64,000 bases of DNA, from NCBI RefSeq assembly GCF_002243045.1, contig NZ_MBKP01000012.1:54286-118285 (forward strand). Reading direction: 5' to 3'. Every line of letters begins with the position of its first letter. Position 1 is the first letter of the stretch. Both the position numbers and the translations under genes were made by a program. Origin of the DNA: Methanolobus psychrotolerans. GTDB taxonomy: Archaea > Halobacteriota > Methanosarcinia > Methanosarcinales > Methanosarcinaceae. Shown piece after piece: positions 55,962 through 64,000 of this stretch. A model generated the notes under the pieces. It did no database searches. It had not been told where the DNA came from and saw only the letters and a list, made by a program, of their open reading frames with translations.

Positions 55962-56434
55962 CGTATTCCCATTTCTGCTACAATGCTCCTATCTTCAGGA
56001 ATCTTTGATTGTCAGTTATCTTAAACCCGTTGGTCAGGAACCTCATCCCCAATACGTGCTTTTTTGCACTATTAATAACGTTTTAATCTAACCTTATATT
56101 AATCTAATTTACAGGTAAATTCACATTGGTGCTTGTAATTCACAAGACATATGACAAATCACGAAACCTCTGAAAATCACACTTTCTTTCAGAAATCCAT
56201 ATGAAACTGATATTCTCATGTATTTGTTGAAGTAATTACTGAGGAATCGTGTATCATAACTGCTGAAAATTCGGCAAGGATTATGCTATATGTTGTTAGG
56301 TAAATCATGTTCTTGTAGGTGTTATCGATCAGGTAACCCTCATCAGGTGGTTGTTTCAGCAATGTAACATTTGTAAAGGATAGTTGCAATGCTGCAAAAG
56401 TAACTACGTCATAAAATATACAAGGTGGATTTTA
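55962..56434 (+). promoter_or_regulatory. Divergent control region and leader of mtmCB
   Basis: About 470 bases between the Msr operon and mtmC with no gene. Four AGGT-containing sites (56298, 56317, 56331, 56345) are spaced 19, 14 and 14 bases apart; the last two are parts of direct ATCAGGT repeats (56328-56334 and 56342-56348). They may be regulator sites or part of a structured leader. The ribosome site AAGGTGG at 56422-56428 precedes ATG 56435. Long mtm leaders are known in Methanosarcina. Confidence 0.5.
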
Positions 56435-57085
56435 ATGGGAAAACAAGAAATTTTAGACAAACTACGTGATTCGATTGTAAATCAGGATATAAATGGTTGT
56501 GCAGCAACTACAAAAGAAGCCCTTGCCGCAGGCATCTCCGCATTCGATGCTATAAGCGAAGGCCTTTCTGTGGGAATGAAAATAATCGGTGACAAGTTTG
56601 AAGCAGCCGAGATATACCTCCCACAGATAATGATGTCTGCAAAAGCTATGAATGCTGCAATGGAGATTCTCACTCCTTTACTTGCAGAAGAGAAACCAGG
56701 AGAAGGTGTAGGAACAGCTATTACTTTTGTACAGGAAGGAGACATCCATGATATTGGCCACCGTTTAGTTTCAACAATGCTTGGTGCAAACGGTTTCAAG
56801 ATAGTTGATCTTGGAGTTGACGTACCAAACGACACCATCATTGACGAAATCAAGAAACTCAAGGGCGGCAAAATACTCCTTGCAGGTTCCGCACTTATGA
56901 CCACATCCATGCTTGGTCAGAAAGACACGGTGATAGCTATTGAAGAAGAAGGTCTCAGGGATTCTGTAAAGATAATGTTCGGTGGAGCACCTGTTTCAGA
57001 TGGATGGATCGCAGAGATCAAAGCAGATGCAACAGCAGAGAATGCAGCAGATGCAGCCCGTGTGGCATTGGAACTTATGAAATAA
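56435..57085 (+). CDS. mtmC: Monomethylamine corrinoid protein
   Basis: A 216-residue cobamide carrier that accepts the methyl group from MtmB and delivers it to MtbA. An N-terminal helical cap (KQEILDKLRDSIVNQDINGC, GMKIIGDKFEAAEIYLPQIM) is followed by a B12-binding Rossmann domain with the lower-ligand motif GDIHDIGHRLVSTMLGANGF (DxHxxG), GSALMTTSMLGQKD and MFGGAPVSDGWI. ATG 56435 is chosen over the upstream ATG because of AAGGTGG. mtmB follows after 12 bases. Confidence 0.95.
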   Translation: MGKQEILDKLRDSIVNQDINGCAATTKEALAAGISAFDAISEGLSVGMKIIGDKFEAAEIYLPQIMMSAKAMNAAMEILTPLLAEEKPGEGVGTAITFVQEGDIHDIGHRLVSTMLGANGFKIVDLGVDVPNDTIIDEIKKLKGGKILLAGSALMTTSMLGQKDTVIAIEEEGLRDSVKIMFGGAPVSDGWIAEIKADATAENAADAARVALELMK

Positions 57086-57097
57086 GGAGGCTTCAAG

Positions 57098-58474
57098 ATG
57101 ACATTTAAAAGATCACTGGATTGTTATGAATTCTATGAGCGTGCAAAGAAAGGTCCAAAGATGACCCAGGATGACTGGGACCTTATGACCATTCCGATGA
57201 AGGCCATGGAGTTAAAGCAGAAATATGGGCTTGATTTCAAGGGAGAGTTTATTCCAACTGATAAGGACATGATGGAGAAACTGTTCAAAGCAGGTTTTGA
57301 GATGCTGCTTGAATGTGGTATATTCTGTACCGACACAAGCCGTGTAGTAAAATATACAGAGGATGAGATCTGGGATGCTATCAACAATGTACAGAAGGAA
57401 TTCACACTTGGAACCGGCAGAGACGCCGTAAGGGTCCAGAAGAGAAGTGTTGGCGACAAGAGAAAACCAATAATACAGGGTGGTCCTACCGGTTCTCCTA
57501 TCTCTGAAGATGTGTTCATGCCTGTTCACATGAGCTATGCTCTTGAAAAGGAAGTTGACACCATCGTAAACGGTGTCATTATGACAGTTCGCGGTAAGCC
57601 AACAATTCCAAAGAGTCCTTATGAGATCCTGGCAGCTAAGACCGAAGGAAGGCTCATCAAACAGGCGTGTGCAATGGCCGGCAGGCCTGGCATGGGCATA
57701 TAGGGACCAGAGACTTCCCTGTCCGCTCAGGGAAATATATCTGCTGACTGTGCCGGAGGCATGGTTTGCAGTGACAGTCATGAAGTGTCACAGCTCAATG
57801 AGCTTAAGATCGACCTTGATGCTATCAGTGTAATTGCACACTACAATGCTAACAGTGACATCATCATGGATGAGCAGATGCCTATATTTGGTGGCTATGC
57901 CGGTGGCATAGAAGAGACTACCATCGTGGATATTGCAACCCACATCAACGCATTTGTGATGAGCAATGCAAGCTGGCACCTTGATGGTCCTGTCCACATC
58001 CGCTGGGGCTCTACTAACACCAGGGAAACTCTGATGATCGCCGGCTGGGCATGTGCAACCATCTCAGAGTTCACTGACATTCTGTCAGGTAACCAGTACT
58101 ATCCATGTGCAGGTCCATGTACCGAGATGTGTCTGCTTGAAGCATCCGCTCAATCCATAACCGACACAGCATCCGGTCGTGAGATCCTCTCCGGGGTTGC
58201 ATCTGCAAAAGGTGTTGTCCAGGACAAGACCACAGGTATGGAAGCAAGGATGATGGGAGAGGCTGCAAGAGCCACAGCAGGAATGGAAATCGAAACGGTC
58301 AACCAGGTCCTCGACAACCTCGTCAAACTCTACGAGAAGAACTATGCAACTGCACCAGCAGGTAAGACCTTCCAGGAATGTTACGATGTCAAGACCGTAA
58401 CACCAACTGATGAATACATAAAGATCTATGAAGGTGCACGCAAGAAGCTCGAAGAACTTGGAATGGTCTTCTAA
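57098..58474 (+). CDS. mtmB: Monomethylamine methyltransferase with in-frame UAG (pyrrolysine)
   Basis: It moves the methyl group of monomethylamine to the cobalt of MtmC. The 458-residue product contains TAG at codon 202 (57701-57703), read as pyrrolysine. Sequence on both sides belongs to one MtmB protein: CAMAGRPGMGI before it and GPETSLSAQGNISADC after it, in the same frame. Other stretches are MTQDDWDLMTIPMKAMELKQ, DEQMPIFGGYAGGIEETTI and NQYYPCAGPCTEMCLLEASA. Length and Pyl position match known MtmB. Automatic annotation would split it at 57703 into two false genes. SD GGAGG lies 7 bases before the ATG. Confidence 0.97.
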
Positions 58475-58491
58475 TCCTTTTGGAATTACTT

Positions 58492-58520
58492 GCCAGCGAA
58501 GATTCTCGCTGGCATTTTTT
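58492..58520 (+). terminator. Terminator of mtmCB
   Basis: GCCAGCGA (58492-58499) and TCGCTGGC (58506-58513) form a perfect 8-bp stem with a 6-base loop, followed by ATTTTTT. It lies 18 bases after the mtmB stop. It may end or partly attenuate transcription before the permease genes. Confidence 0.85.
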
Positions 58521-58576
58521 ATCGAAAATAAAGTAATGAATAATCATGTGAAATAAAGTAGAAAGGAGGTTTTCCA

Positions 58577-58687
58577 ATGGATGGATATTGGACGATCATT
58601 AACGGGATAATATACTTGCTGGCCTTTGCATTGATCGGATGGGTCTTGCTTGATGCGAGCAAAACTTCCAAAAAATTAAAGAGGTGA
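58577..58687 (+). CDS. 36-residue single-helix membrane peptide
   Basis: A small open frame with an excellent ribosome site (GAAAGGAGGT, 58561-58570) and spacing. It encodes a 36-residue peptide: DGYWTIINGIIYLLAFALIG as head and start of one membrane helix, WVLLDASK, and a basic end TSKKLKR. Its stop is 4 bases before the permease start, and the permease's ribosome site (GAGGTGA) overlaps the last codons, so translation is coupled. It is probably a small partner of the permease. I know no named family. Confidence 0.7.
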   Translation: MDGYWTIINGIIYLLAFALIGWVLLDASKTSKKLKR

Positions 58688-58691
58688 TTAC

Positions 58692-60083
58692 TTGACTAAC
58701 GAAATGGCAGAATCTCCCGGACTTGTCAAGACCCTCAGACCTTATCATGTATGGGCACTGGGAGTTGGGATAGTCCTTGTGGGTGAATATATGGGTTGGA
58801 ACTTCACCGTTGCAAAAGGTGGAATTCTAGGTTCGTTACTTGCAATGCTTGTTGCAGGAACGATGTATGTAATAATTGCTTTGTGTGCAAGTGAACTGGG
58901 TTCCGCCACAAAACTGGCGGGAGGACCATATGACTGGGCCAGATTGTTCATCGGACCAGGCGCTGCAGCAAGTGTAGGTCTTGCTGTGTACATGGAATAT
59001 ATAGCTCTGGAAGCTGCTGATGCGATAGTTGTTGCTTTTATAGCACAGGAGATCTTCCCCGAATTACAGGTATTTCCTGTAACATTGTTGGTAATAGCGA
59101 CACTCACATTCATTAATTACAGAGGTGTTGTAGCTGCATTAACTCTTAATTTCTTTATGACTGCTATAGCTTTCCTTGCTATTATACTGTTCTTCTTCTC
59201 AGGAACATTTGGTGTATTTGAGCTACACCCGGAGAACCTTTTCCAGGGGGCAATGCCAAATGGAATGATAGGTCTTTTTGCTGCTTTGCAGTTTGGTCCC
59301 TGGTTCTTTTTGGGTATAGAAGGAGCAGCAATGTGTGCAGAGGAATGTAAGCATCCTGCAAGGGCAGTGCCTCTTGGACAACAGGCTGGAATGATCACAC
59401 TGCTTGTGGGAGCCGCCATGACACTCTTTATATGTGCAAGCCTGCTTCCTTCCAATATACCTGCAGAAGGTCTTGGAGTTTCAGTTTATCCGCTGTTTGA
59501 AGCTGCACAGGCCAGTGGTGTGTATCTACTGATAGCCCTTTTGGGACTTGGGACTTTGCTTACATGTGTTTCCAGTGCCAATGGATGCGTTTGTGATTCA
59601 TCAAGGTCCTGGTTTGCTCTTTCAAGGGATCATTTTGTATCGAACTGGTTCTCTTCAGTGCATCCAAAGTACCAGACACCTTACAAGGCAGTAATTTTCA
59701 CAATGCCCATTGCAATAGCATTTGCATTCAGTGGTTATCTGGATCAGGTCATCACCTTCTCAATAGTATCCGGTTTGCTTTGCTACGTGCTGATACCATT
59801 TGCTTTGCTACGTTTCAGAAAGATGTTCCCAACACACATTAACAAGGTACGCCCGTTCGTAAGTCCTCTGCAACCGTGGATATCTTACTTTGCAATGGCA
59901 ATAGCCATCACTATAATGTCCACACTATTCTGGGGATACAGGTACAATCTGCTCTTTGCCCTTGCCTTCTATCTGGTAGCATACTTCTACTTCCATAGAA
60001 AGCATAAGAAGTATCAGAAAGAGTTCAATTGGGGAAAGGAAATGGGCTGGCCAAACCCAAGTCATCATAAGCCAGAGGAGTGA
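58692..60083 (+). CDS. mtmP: Methylamine permease (APC superfamily)
   Basis: A 463-residue transporter with twelve predicted membrane helices. It has the APC-type first helix (VWALGVGIVLVGEYMGWNFT, then KGGILGSLLAML) with an unwound glycine-rich segment. Other parts are LGSATKLAGGPYDWARLFIG, GPWFFLGIEGAAMCAEECKH and CDSSRSWFALSRDHF, similar to ethanolamine/amino-acid permeases. Its position behind mtmCB supports methylamine import, as for mtmP in Methanosarcina. The start is TTG 58692, 5-6 bases after GAGGTGA; ATG 58704 is possible. Confidence 0.88.
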   Translation: MTNEMAESPGLVKTLRPYHVWALGVGIVLVGEYMGWNFTVAKGGILGSLLAMLVAGTMYVIIALCASELGSATKLAGGPYDWARLFIGPGAAASVGLAVYMEYIALEAADAIVVAFIAQEIFPELQVFPVTLLVIATLTFINYRGVVAALTLNFFMTAIAFLAIILFFFSGTFGVFELHPENLFQGAMPNGMIGLFAALQFGPWFFLGIEGAAMCAEECKHPARAVPLGQQAGMITLLVGAAMTLFICASLLPSNIPAEGLGVSVYPLFEAAQASGVYLLIALLGLGTLLTCVSSANGCVCDSSRSWFALSRDHFVSNWFSSVHPKYQTPYKAVIFTMPIAIAFAFSGYLDQVITFSIVSGLLCYVLIPFALLRFRKMFPTHINKVRPFVSPLQPWISYFAMAIAITIMSTLFWGYRYNLLFALAFYLVAYFYFHRKHKKYQKEFNWGKEMGWPNPSHHKPEE

Positions 60084-60088
60084 TCAGA

Positions 60089-60352
60089 ATGGACGAAGCT
60101 ATTGAATCAAGATATAATGGATCATTTGCAAAGGACACGTACTTAATAGCAGGTGCAATAACACTGCTGATAATTGTAGAAGGCTATGTGGTCTTTACTA
60201 TATTATCCCAGGCAGGCTCAGCAGTCCCTTCCTCTATCCGAGGCCTATATTTATTGTTCTTCGGATTGGTGGTAGGAATTGAGACCATAGGCTACTTGCA
60301 GGTGCGGAAATCGATCAAACAGCATATGTTCGATTTCAGATACTATGACTGA
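60089..60352 (+). CDS. Small membrane protein of the permease operon (87 residues)
   Basis: It has two clear membrane helices, LIAGAITLLIIVEGYVVFTI and LYLLFFGLVVGIETIGYLQV, and a short basic, aromatic C-terminus (KQHMFDFRYYD). ATG 60089 lies 8 bases after GGAG, which itself overlaps the permease stop; a GTG at 60080 is less well placed. No family was recognised. The tight spacing on both sides marks it as part of the transport unit. Confidence 0.65.
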   Translation: MDEAIESRYNGSFAKDTYLIAGAITLLIIVEGYVVFTILSQAGSAVPSSIRGLYLLFFGLVVGIETIGYLQVRKSIKQHMFDFRYYD

Positions 60353-60362
60353 GGTGGATCAC

Positions 60363-60608
60363 ATGAATGAAGAAATACAGAAACAAAGTCCTTTGATGGA
60401 GGCATTTGATATTATATTCATCTTTGTACTTGCCTTCATCTGTCTTGTGGTACCCACACAGATCCAGGGTTCGGTGCTGGTTGGGTGGACAGAGACTGGT
60501 GCCATTCAATTCATATGGGACCCTGTAGGCTATTTCAGCTTGCTGGGGGGTATAATAGCATTCTTTGCAATTATGCTCTATCACTCGGTAAGCCACTATA
60601 AGTTTTAA
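60363..60608 (+). CDS. Small membrane protein of the permease operon (81 residues)
   Basis: It has two membrane helices, FDIIFIFVLAFICLVVPTQI and GYFSLLGGIIAFFAIMLYHS, joined by GSVLVGWTETGAIQFIWDP. ATG 60363 follows GAGGTGG, which overlaps the stop of the previous gene; ATG 60345 would make a longer overlapping form. No family was recognised. With the 87-residue protein it could form a hetero-oligomer around the permease. Confidence 0.65.
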   Translation: MNEEIQKQSPLMEAFDIIFIFVLAFICLVVPTQIQGSVLVGWTETGAIQFIWDPVGYFSLLGGIIAFFAIMLYHSVSHYKF

Positions 60609-60614
60609 ATGGCT

Positions 60615-60644
60615 ATGCCAGTGTTATCTGGCATTTATATTTTT
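60615..60644 (+). terminator. Terminator of the permease operon
   Basis: ATGCCAG (60615-60621) and CTGGCAT (60628-60634) make a perfect 7-bp stem with a 6-base loop, followed by TTATATTTTT. It lies 6 bases after the stop of the last small membrane protein. Confidence 0.75.
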
Positions 60645-60689
60645 AATGGCGAAGTCTATTTATAAGCAAATAATTTTCAGGTGAAATTT

Positions 60690-61172
60690 ATGAAATCGGA
60701 CATCAGTGTTCAACAAGCAAAAAATTATCAAAATCTTACAGACATGGAAAAAAAGCATATTCCAGTCATTGAAGCTCCTACAGAGGCAATAGCAGGTGAG
60801 CCTTTTGAGGTGAAAGTTACAGTTGGCAGTATTCCTCACGTGATGGAAGAAGATCATTATATCCAATGGATCGAATTACATATAAATGGTGATCTTGTCG
60901 GGAAGAAGGAATTAAAACCAACAGAAGGAAAAGCTGAAGTAACTTTTACAGTAGTTGGAACTGAGGAAATGATCACTGCACGTGAGATTATGAACTGCAG
61001 AGTTCACGGATTTGGTGTATGTGGTACATGTGGTACCCGATCGGCCATTGTAAATCTAACAGCAATTGAAAGTTGCAATGTACATGGTTTATGGGAGGAT
61101 TCAAAAGGAATTGAAATAATCTCAGCAACTGTAAAACCTGGTAAAAAATGTCAGTGGGGTCCAGAGTTATAA
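60690..61172 (+). CDS. Methanoferrodoxin-like superoxide reductase
   Basis: A 160-residue superoxide reductase. The non-heme iron site is given by EKKHIP, IPHVMEEDHYIQWIELHI and CNVHGLWE (His and Cys ligands), as in neelaredoxin-type enzymes. Four further cysteines, in NCRVHGFGVCGTCG and KKCQWG at the end, are set to bind a [4Fe-4S] cluster. That combination is what has been described as methanoferrodoxin in Methanosarcina. It would protect oxygen-sensitive corrinoid and CODH enzymes. ATG 60690 follows AGGTGA. Confidence 0.85.
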   Translation: MKSDISVQQAKNYQNLTDMEKKHIPVIEAPTEAIAGEPFEVKVTVGSIPHVMEEDHYIQWIELHINGDLVGKKELKPTEGKAEVTFTVVGTEEMITAREIMNCRVHGFGVCGTCGTRSAIVNLTAIESCNVHGLWEDSKGIEIISATVKPGKKCQWGPEL

Positions 61173-61198
61173 TATTATTAAACTAGGAGATCAAATTT

Positions 61199-62218
61199 AT
61201 GGCAGAATATACCCCAAAAGAAAGATTATCCCGGGCATTAACAGGTCAGCCTGTTGACCGTATGCCTGCTGTTTCCGTAACTCAGACAGGGACTGTGGAA
61301 CAAATGGAAGCTTGTGGCTCTTTCTGGCCTGAAGCAAACAATGACGCTGAAAAAATGGCAGCACTTGCCGAAGCAGGTTACACTGTAGTAGGATTTGAAG
61401 CTGTGCGTGTGCCTTTTGACATCACCGCAGAAGCCGAGTTCTTTGGCTGCCAGATCAAGGCAGGTACAAAAGAACAGCAGCCCTCAGTTGTTGGTCATGT
61501 TGTAAAGACAGTTGAAGATATCGAAAAACTCAAAGGTTATGATCTTGACCATGGTAGAATCGGGGTTGTATGTGAGGCCATCAAGATCCTTACAGACAAG
61601 TATGGCGATGAACTTCCTATTATGGGAAGCATGATCGGTCCTTTCTCCCTTGCTCAACATATCAACGGTGACGATTGGTTCATGGCAATTTTTACAGATG
61701 AGGCATTTGGTCTTACATTGATGGAGTTCACAACCGAATTCAATGTTGCATATGCAAAGAAAATGGTTGAAAATGGTGCTGATACCATGGTTATTATTGA
61801 CCCGACTGCTAGTGCCCAGCTAATCGGAGCCGAGTTCTATGACAAATTTGTTGTGCCTTATCACAGGAAGATAGTTGATGCAATGCATAAGCTCAACGTG
61901 CCGGTAGTATTACATGTCTGTGGTGACACCACCCAGGGTCTTATGCTAATGGAATCATCTGGTGTTGATGCTATCAGTGTTGACCAGAATGTAGATATTG
62001 CAACTGCTGTGGGTAAGGTTGATAAAGCTGTGATCGTGGGCAACCTTGATCCTGTCAATGTGCTCTGGAACAAGGATCCTGACACTATCAGGGAACAGTC
62101 ACAGAAGGTTTTGGATGCAGGAGTAGGTCTGCTTGCACCAGGGTGTGGTATTGTCAGCAAGACACCAACTGCAAATCTGCAGGCAATGGTTGAGATGGCA
62201 AAAAATCATAAATATTGA
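61199..62218 (+). CDS. mtbA: Methylcobamide:CoM methyltransferase, methylamine-specific
   Basis: It transfers the methyl group from methylated MtmC/MtbC/MttC to coenzyme M. The 339-residue protein belongs to the uroporphyrinogen-decarboxylase-like fold. The zinc ligands appear in [11 protein letters not shown] (HxC) and [10 protein letters not shown] (Cys). The N-terminus [20 protein letters not shown] and [14 protein letters not shown] match MtbA more closely than methanol-specific MtaA. It stands between methylamine genes, which supports this. An AGGAGATCAA sequence precedes the ATG. Confidence 0.95.
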   Translation: MAEYTPKERLSRALTGQPVDRMPAVSVTQTGTVEQMEACGSFWPEANNDAEKMAALAEAGYTVVGFEAVRVPFDITAEAEFFGCQIKAGTKEQQPSVVGHVVKTVEDIEKLKGYDLDHGRIGVVCEAIKILTDKYGDELPIMGSMIGPFSLAQHINGDDWFMAIFTDEAFGLTLMEFTTEFNVAYAKKMVENGADTMVIIDPTASAQLIGAEFYDKFVVPYHRKIVDAMHKLNVPVVLHVCGDTTQGLMLMESSGVDAISVDQNVDIATAVGKVDKAVIVGNLDPVNVLWNKDPDTIREQSQKVLDAGVGLLAPGCGIVSKTPTANLQAMVEMAKNHKY

Positions 62219-62228
62219 ATAAAAGATA

Positions 62229-62300
62229 TCTCCGGATCGGTCCTTTGTACAAGTAGTACTAATCGTTTCTCCCGGAGAAATCCTTTTTCCTCCATTTTTT
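62229..62300 (+). terminator. Terminator-like region after mtbA
   Basis: TCTCCGG (62229-62235) pairs with CCGGAGA (62272-62278) across a 36-base loop that contains GTAC-AAGTA-GTAC. Runs of T (CTTTTTCC, ATTTTTTC) follow. It probably ends the mtbA transcript. Confidence 0.5.
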
Positions 62301-62475
62301 CTGAATCCCTTTAACAACAATTAAAGGACTTTTGTTCTCTTCAATGCTCAAGTCTATTGTAAGTTATCATGACTATTTCAAATTATCATGGCTAATGAAT
62401 ATTGTACTAGCTTTTTTTTATATATTACCAGGAAGCTATTTAATATGCAGGAAAAAGTTCTGCAGGAGGAAAACA

Positions 62476-63258
62476 TTGGATCTTAAAGAGGAAATAAAAA
62501 CTAAGGCCATGGAGAAAGGGTTTCAGCTTTTCGGTGTTTCTGATATAAAGAAGCTGGAGGATGTAGAGTTCCCATCTGGACGAGGGCTTGTAAAACCATC
62601 TGAATTAATGGATGATGCAAGATCTCTTATCGTTATGGGAATGGTGATATGGGATGAAGGTATGAATGCTGCAATAAGCACTCCTGGGACTGGTGATTTC
62701 AGTGGAGGGGAAGCAGAGTACTATAACTTATATTATGAAACTGTGGAAACACGTGCATGGAGGCTGGCCAATTGGCTATGGGATGAAAAGGGCGTCAAAG
62801 CGGTCCCTACACATTCGGTGCATGTAAAAGTGGCGGCTTATCTTGCCGGACTTGGTTTTATAGGTCATAATACACAGGTAATAACTCCTGAATATGGTCC
62901 AAGGGTGCGTTGGATAGCTTTACTGACTACACTTGAACTAACACCGGATCAACCATTCCCAAGGGACTTGTGTGCAGAGCAACCTTTGTGTCAGAAGGAG
63001 TCATTATGTGTAAAAGCCTGTCCTTATGGTGCAATTATTCCAGGTCCTTCACAGGGAGTTACTCCAGGTGAAAAAGTGATATACGATAAATGTGTGGTAT
63101 CCCATGAACTTGAAAAGGATATAAACAATAAATGGGAGAAACACATCCGCAGGATAACAGAACGTGGATTTATGGAATGTACTATATGTAATCTTGCCTG
63201 TCCCTATGGGAAAACTGTAGAAGCGGATATTGTTCCCAGAAAAAGAGGACTTGTTTGA
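62476..63258 (+). CDS. Iron-sulfur oxidoreductase related to QueG / reductive-activation ferredoxins
   Basis: A protein of about 260 residues with an epoxyqueuosine-reductase-like body: SVHVKVAAYLAGLGFIGHNT is the conserved cobalamin-domain-like segment of that superfamily. Two clusters are indicated by CQKESLCVKACPYGAI and CTICNLACPYGK. TTG 62476 is preferred because AGGAGG lies 7 bases upstream; the 48 codons before it are hydrophobic and non-conserved. It is too different in length and ending to be QueG itself. Its place between mtbA and a corrinoid protein gene suggests redox service to corrinoid proteins, which is inference. Confidence 0.72.
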   Translation: MDLKEEIKTKAMEKGFQLFGVSDIKKLEDVEFPSGRGLVKPSELMDDARSLIVMGMVIWDEGMNAAISTPGTGDFSGGEAEYYNLYYETVETRAWRLANWLWDEKGVKAVPTHSVHVKVAAYLAGLGFIGHNTQVITPEYGPRVRWIALLTTLELTPDQPFPRDLCAEQPLCQKESLCVKACPYGAIIPGPSQGVTPGEKVIYDKCVVSHELEKDINNKWEKHIRRITERGFMECTICNLACPYGKTVEADIVPRKRGLV

Positions 63259-63698
63259 GATCAAGAACAATTTCTATTATTTAAAGAGGAGTCTATTCCA
63301 GAAATTCTCTTAAATCTTTTTTCTGCAAACCTCAAATCAGATGTATTACATTATTTTGAAATGTCTATAACATATGTCCCTATCAACATTCATCTTTCCA
63401 GACCTTGCGGCATGGCTTCATTTCTGATTCTTCATATAATGGGAAGATTCTGGTGCAACAGTTAGAATTATTTAAATCTTAATGATGTGTTACAATGATC
63501 TCCCCTGATTATAATGGCGTTGTAATAATATCAGGATAAACAAATATTTCATCGTTGATACTAAATTCAAAGGCATTAGACTCATTTTACTGAGTTTATG
63601 ATATATACGTTTTCTTCTTATGCTTAATCATAACTGATTGCTCTTCAAATCTAAAATTTCTACTATAAACTGAAGGCAAAAGGTGAGGAGGTACAATA
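63259..63698 (+). promoter_or_regulatory. Long leader upstream of the last corrinoid protein gene
   Basis: About 440 AT-rich bases without a gene. An inverted repeat TTACAA...TTGTAA lies near 63489-63530. The ribosome site GAGGAGGT (63685-63692) precedes ATG 63699. Its length matches the 470-base leader of mtmC, in line with promoter-distal control regions of methylamine operons. Confidence 0.45.
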
Positions 63699-64000
63699 AT
63701 GAGCAAAGAAGAAATGTTAAAAGAACTTTCTGATGCAGTCATTTCCTGCAAAAAGGATGCTGTAATAGCAGCTGTAGAAAAAGCAAGAAGTGAAGGCATT
63801 CCGCCTGCTGAGATCATAGAAAAAGGTCTTGCAGCCGGAATGAACGAAGTGGGTATCCTCTTTGAGAGAGGTAAATTATTCCTGCCACATGTCATGATGG
63901 CCGCAGGCGCAATGGAAGCTGGCGTCAATCTCCTTGAAGCAGACCTTCCAAAAGACTCTGTCAGCAAGAAGCTTGGTGTCATTGTAAATGGTACAGTTGA
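63699..64000 (+). CDS. Corrinoid protein of a di- or trimethylamine system (partial)
   Basis: The first 100 residues of a methyltransferase corrinoid protein; the gene runs off the window. The helical cap shows KEEMLKELSDAVISCKKDAV, AEIIEKGLAAGMNEVGILFE and KLFLPHVMMAAGAMEAG, and the start of the Rossmann domain reads KLGVIVNGTV. It differs clearly from MtmC (for example KLFLPHVMMA in place of IYLPQIMMSA), so it belongs to the MtbC/MttC side. Which one cannot be decided without the next genes, where a UAG-containing mtbB or mttB would be expected. Confidence 0.85.
   Translation, partial: MSKEEMLKELSDAVISCKKDAVIAAVEKARSEGIPPAEIIEKGLAAGMNEVGILFERGKLFLPHVMMAAGAMEAGVNLLEADLPKDSVSKKLGVIVNGTV

Noticed and set aside
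57098..57703. A 201-residue gene ending at TAG 57701, with a separate gene starting at 57761
   Set aside because: Both halves match one MtmB protein in a single frame, and the TAG position is the known pyrrolysine site.
62332..62475. N-terminal membrane helix on the QueG-like protein
   Set aside because: The hydrophobic 48 codons precede a TTG with a perfect AGGAGG site, and the family has no such helix.

Overview
The window comes from a methylotrophic methanogenic archaeon of the order Methanosarcinales. It encodes formylmethanofuran:H4MPT formyltransferase, a monomethylamine methyltransferase with an in-frame UAG (pyrrolysine) codon, the pyrrolysine genes pylSBCD, the corrinoid activase RamA, the CoM methylase MtbA, tyrosine/aspartate decarboxylase MfnA, an archaeal Orc1/Cdc6 and the small subunit of DNA polymerase D. 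The moderate-to-low GC content, the methylamine focus and the family set suggest a Methanolobus- or Methanococcoides-like organism. The genus is an inference, not something read from a marker gene.

Layout. 0-8 kb is accessory and partly decayed: a frameshifted GNAT gene, an aldo/keto reductase, a methyltransferase, a Vms1/aRF1-like protein, a probable cas1 C-terminal remnant and two membrane or surface proteins. 8-18 kb holds cysE-cysK, a tandem GNAT protein, a broken membrane-protein gene, DNA polymerase IV, a cysteine-rich PAS/GAF histidine kinase, RNase HI and a secreted CAP-dockerin protein. 18-24 kb is cooS, a CopB-type metal ATPase and a membrane protein, apparently one operon. 24-32 kb holds ftr, a transglutaminase-SNF2-SWIM gene set, a YjdF-like membrane protein and superoxide dismutase. 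32-40 kb, all on the minus strand, holds TraB, an M50-CBS protease, MfnA and a three-gene signalling operon (PAS-DUF835, CheF-like, KaiC/RAD55-like ATPase).

40.2-44.4 kb is a replication locus. Five ORB-like boxes in divergent orientation flank an AT-rich core next to orc1/cdc6, followed by a signal peptidase gene and polB (PolD small subunit). 44.4-50.5 kb is the minus-strand operon pylS-pylB-pylC-pylD-ramA, which makes pyrrolysine and its tRNA synthetase and reactivates the corrinoid proteins. No tRNA-Pyl gene is visible in the window.

51-64 kb is the methylamine island. A minus-strand operon of two Msr-type regulators, a Cache/PAS histidine kinase and a response regulator is divergent from mtmC-mtmB. 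These are followed by a permease module with three small membrane proteins, a methanoferrodoxin-type superoxide reductase, mtbA, an iron-sulfur oxidoreductase and the start of a further corrinoid-protein gene cut by the window edge. The products form a chain: the permease imports methylamine, MtmB methylates MtmC, MtbA transfers the methyl group to CoM, RamA repairs oxidised corrinoid, and PylSBCD supply the residue that MtmB needs.

Several genes show small lesions or non-canonical starts (GNAT remnant, cysK, a histidine kinase, the transglutaminase gene, a membrane protein). These could be natural decay, non-AUG initiation or base-calling errors, and are listed separately.
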